Assembly: GCA_900548355.1 (NCBI GenBank)
Contig: URKR01000001.1
Span: 124,001-188,000, forward strand
Direction: 5' to 3'
Length of the DNA: 64,000 nucleotides
Source: an uncultured Oscillospiraceae bacterium
GTDB lineage: Bacteria > Bacillota > Clostridia > Oscillospirales > Ruminococcaceae
Shown here one piece after another: positions 61,718 to 64,000 of the stretch. The position numbers and the translations under genes are program-made. The notes beneath the pieces are model-generated. The model did no database searches and was not told the origin of the DNA. It saw only the letters and a program-made list of their open reading frames with translations. The number at the start of each line of letters is the position of its first letter. The first letter of the stretch is position 1.

Positions 61718-62407
61718 TCACACCTCCCGGTTGAAGCGGTACCCCAGCCCTTTGACAGTTTGCAGATAGGTTGGGTGGGCGGGATCAGGTTCAATTTTTT
61801 TGCGCAGCCGGCTGATCGTAGCCATGATGTTGCTGTCGTCGTAGGCATATTCCGCCTGCCAGACTGCTTCATAAATCTGTTTTTTGGTTAGAATCTGCCC
61901 TTGGTGCTGTGCGCAGGTTGTAAGCAGTGCATACTCTTTTGCCAGCAGTTCGACCGGTTCGCCGTTGCGCAGTACACAGCGCGCATCCAGATCGATGACA
62001 AGTCCGTCAAAAACGAGCTTATGCTGCACATCAGCCGTATTCAGGCGGGTATAACGGCGGATCAGCGCTGCCACCCGGGCCAGCAACTCTTCCATCTCAA
62101 ATGGCTTGGACAGGTAATCATCGGCGCCGAGCTGCAGGCCGCGCACCTTGCTTGCGCTATCCTCCCGTGCCGTCAGCATCAGGATCGGCACAGTGCTGCG
62201 GCTACGAATCTGCTGAACCACAGCAAAGCCATCCATATCCGGAAGCATTACATCCAGCACAACAAGCTGGCATGGGGTGGCTGCAAGCGCGCGTACCCCT
62301 TCGTGCCCGGTCAGGCAGCAGCGCACAGAATAACCGGCCGCTTCCAAAGCGCGCTGCAGCAGTGCACAAAGGTCACGGTCATCGTCAACAAGCAGAATTG
62401 CATGCAT
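61718..62407 (-). CDS. OmpR-family response regulator
   Basis: 229 residues. Receiver domain (ILLVDDDRDLCALLQ; phospho-Asp in VVLDVMLPDMDGF; MLTAREDS; LSKPFE) and a C-terminal winged helix (ALLTTCAQHQGQILTKKQIYEAVW, YDDSNIMATISRLRKKIEP). ATG 62407 gives the family start; the extension to 62464 is unsupported. Ends two bases before the kinase gene. Likely binds the 11-bp repeat array at 60701-60744. Confidence 0.95.
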   Translation of the reverse strand: MHAILLVDDDRDLCALLQRALEAAGYSVRCCLTGHEGVRALAATPCQLVVLDVMLPDMDGFAVVQQIRSRSTVPILMLTAREDSASKVRGLQLGADDYLSKPFEMEELLARVAALIRRYTRLNTADVQHKLVFDGLVIDLDARCVLRNGEPVELLAKEYALLTTCAQHQGQILTKKQIYEAVWQAEYAYDDSNIMATISRLRKKIEPDPAHPTYLQTVKGLGYRFNREV

Positions 62408-62473
62408 CGTTGGCCTCCCTTTCCAGGGTATATCACTGCATCCGGCAGGAAAGCGCAGGAACATACCTTAAGC

Positions 62474-62505
62474 AAAACCGCCCCGGGCAGCAGGCACCGG
62501 GACGG
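62474..62505 (-). terminator. Terminator after tyrS
   Basis: Minus strand CCGTCCCGG and CCGGGGCGG (one G-T pair), then TTTT, about nine bases past the tyrS stop. Confidence 0.78.
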
Positions 62506-62513
62506 CAAACCCA

Positions 62514-63740
62514 TCACCCTTCGAGGGTGATTTTCTTGTAAACTTTTTTCCCTTTGCGGATAATCACGCCCCGGCGCAGCGTTTCTTCGTCGATGGTATA
62601 TTTGGGGTCAGCCGCTTTTTCGCCGTCCACCAGCACGCCGCCCTGCTGCACAAGCTGCCGGGCTTCCCGGTTGGAGCCGCACAGGCCGCTGGCGACCATC
62701 ACAGCCAGCAGGCCGGCCTTTCCATCCTGCAAGATATCCGGCTGCAGCGTGGCGGTCGGCATGTTGGCTTCGTCCGCCGCACCGCTGAACAAACCGCGCG
62801 CGGTGGCCTGGGCCTTGTCGGCCTCGGCTTCACCGTGCACCATCTTGGTCAGCTCCCAGGCCAGAATCTCCTTGGCCCGGTTGAGCTGCTCATCCTGCCA
62901 GTGATCCATCTCATCGATCTGCTCAAGCGGCAGGAAGGTCAGCATGCGGATGCACTTGAGCACGTCGGCATCATCGACATTGCGCCAGTACTGATAGAAT
63001 TCGAACGGGCTCGTTTTGTTCGGGTCAAGCCAGACCGCGTTGCCGGCGGTCTTGCCCATCTTTTTGCCTTGGGAATCGGTCAGCAGCGTGATGGTCATCG
63101 CGTATGCATCTTTGCCGAGCTTGCGGCGGATCAGTTCGGTGCCGCCGAGCATATTCGACCACTGGTCGTCGCCGCCGAACTGCATGTTGCAGCCGTAGTG
63201 CTGGAACATGTGGTAGAAGTCGTAGCTCTGCATAATCATGTAGTTGAATTCAAGGAAAGAAAGCCCCTTCTCCATCCGCTGCTTGTAGCATTCGGCGCGC
63301 AGCATATTGTTCACACTGAAGCAGGCGCCAACTTCGCGCAGCAACTCGACATAGTTGAGTTTGAGCAGCCAGTCGGCGTTGTTGAGCATCATGGCCTTGC
63401 CTTCGCCAAATTCAATAAAACGCTCCATCTGGCGTTTGAAGCACTCGGCGTTATGGGCAATGTCTTCTTTGGTCAGCATCTTGCGCATATCGGTCCGGCC
63501 GGAAGGATCGCCAATCAGGGTTGTGCCGCCGCCGATCAGGGCGATCGGCTTGTTACCCGCCATCTGCAGCCGCTTCATCAGGGTCAGCGCCATGAAATGG
63601 CCTGCGGTCAGGCTGTCGGCTGTACAGTCAAAACCGATGTAGAAGGTGGCCTTGCCATTGTTGATGACCTCGCGGATTTCCTCCTCGTCGGTCACCTGAG
63701 CAATAAGGCCGCGGGCTTTGAGTTCTTCGTAGATTTGCAT
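62514..63740 (-). CDS. tyrS: Tyrosyl-tRNA synthetase
   Basis: 408 residues. Class I motifs: HIGH variant in DCTADSLTAGHFMALTLM, substrate-binding QSYDFYHMFQHYGCNMQFGGDDQWSNML, KMSKS variant KKMGKTAGNAVW, and a C-terminal S4 RNA-binding domain (SREARQLVQQGGVLVDG). ATG 63740 follows AGGAGG. Controlled by the upstream T-box, which senses uncharged tRNA-Tyr. Confidence 0.96.
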   Translation of the reverse strand: MQIYEELKARGLIAQVTDEEEIREVINNGKATFYIGFDCTADSLTAGHFMALTLMKRLQMAGNKPIALIGGGTTLIGDPSGRTDMRKMLTKEDIAHNAECFKRQMERFIEFGEGKAMMLNNADWLLKLNYVELLREVGACFSVNNMLRAECYKQRMEKGLSFLEFNYMIMQSYDFYHMFQHYGCNMQFGGDDQWSNMLGGTELIRRKLGKDAYAMTITLLTDSQGKKMGKTAGNAVWLDPNKTSPFEFYQYWRNVDDADVLKCIRMLTFLPLEQIDEMDHWQDEQLNRAKEILAWELTKMVHGEAEADKAQATARGLFSGAADEANMPTATLQPDILQDGKAGLLAVMVASGLCGSNREARQLVQQGGVLVDGEKAADPKYTIDEETLRRGVIIRKGKKVYKKITLEG

Positions 63741-63780
63741 CGCATTTCCTCCTTGGTGTTTGTGTGGCAAGAGGCAATGC

Positions 63781-64000
63781 AAAAGCCCCCTGCCAAATGT
63801 AAATTTGGCAGAGGGCGAAATTACGCGGTACCACCTCTGTTCACCCGCCCCTCACGGCAGCGGGCCTTCGCGGGTACAGGCGGCAGATGTGACCGATCCG
63901 ATACCCAGACGCTGTAACGTGCGCACACGGCTCAGCCTATTGCCGCCAAAGCGGGTTCAGCCGGCTGCTCAGGGGCGTATTCGCCGCCCGCCGCGCCAGC
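63781..64000 (-). promoter_or_regulatory. T-box leader of tyrS (runs off the window)
   Basis: The minus strand has the T-box core AGAGGTGGTACCGCG (63824-63838) followed by terminator arms GCCCTCTGCCAAAT and ATTTGGCAGGGGGC (63785-63816) and TTTT. The bulge TGGT would pair with the ACCA end of a tRNA with discriminator A, as in tRNA-Tyr. Stem I and the specifier codon extend toward or beyond position 64000, and I could not place the codon with confidence. Confidence 0.92.

Noticed and set aside
62835..63917. 360-codon plus-strand open frame opposite tyrS
   Set aside because: Antisense to tyrS and running through the T-box; composition artefact.

Overview
The window reads as chromosome of a GC-rich, anaerobic, spore-forming-lineage Firmicute, most likely Oscillospiraceae/Ruminococcaceae. 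Supporting signs are Firmicutes-type gene order (scpA-scpB-ytfI-ytfJ; yicC-remA-gmk-priA-def-fmt-rsmB-rlmN-PP2C-PASTA kinase-rsgA-thiN-spoVM; tgt-yajC-yrzE), strong GGAGG ribosome sites, a T-box, rubrerythrin, and sporulation or germination genes (GerW, SpoVM, SpoIIM-like, GerA/B/C-like). No rRNA, tRNA, CRISPR array, prophage or intact insertion sequence was seen. The taxonomic call is inference from gene content.

Layout. 1-4.2 kb: site-2 protease, ScpA/ScpB, DUF2953 and GerW proteins, RluB-type pseudouridine synthase. 4.2-7.5 kb: a three-gene biotin carboxyltransferase operon (12S-like, 1.3S-like biotin carrier, 5S-like) resembling a soluble transcarboxylase. 7.5-19.8 kb: a long housekeeping operon running from yicC to thiN, with a 22-residue SpoVM gene hidden behind thiN. 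20.0-20.4 kb: a decayed IS3-family remnant with both ends recognisable. 20.4-27.7 kb (minus): a surface-polymer operon (MBOAT acyltransferase, SGNH partner, polymer synthesis protein, flippase, GNAT, HflX). 28-29 kb: KDG kinase. 29-33 kb: ECF sigma/anti-sigma pair divergent from three pilin-like genes. 33-34.4 kb: CorC-type transporter behind a probable structured leader RNA. 34.7-43 kb: sugar-nucleotide epimerase, a DUF2142 protein and a tandemly duplicated GT-C-like transferase plus small-partner cassette. 43-46.4 kb: GerA-type germinant receptor. 46.4-49.8 kb (minus): second MBOAT system with DHHW and DUF4358 proteins. 50-54.3 kb: Gx transporter, rubrerythrin, tgt, yajC, yrzE-like, spoIIM-like. 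54.3-58.0 kb (minus): Xer recombinase with a dif-like dyad in its leader, SseB-like protein, RadA. 58.2-62.4 kb (minus): two-component system and three-gene ABC exporter with a tandem-repeat operator between them. 62.5-64 kb (minus): tyrS with T-box.

Most worthwhile second looks: the 12-6-12 dyad in the leader of the lone Xer gene, the ~185-nt RNA upstream of the CorC gene, the overlooked SpoVM gene, the duplicated GT-C/partner cassette, the pilin genes facing an ECF sigma factor, the membrane-subunit-free transcarboxylase-like operon, and the 11-bp repeat array between the two-component system and its ABC transporter. Family assignments rest on motifs and gene order read by eye; no database search was run.
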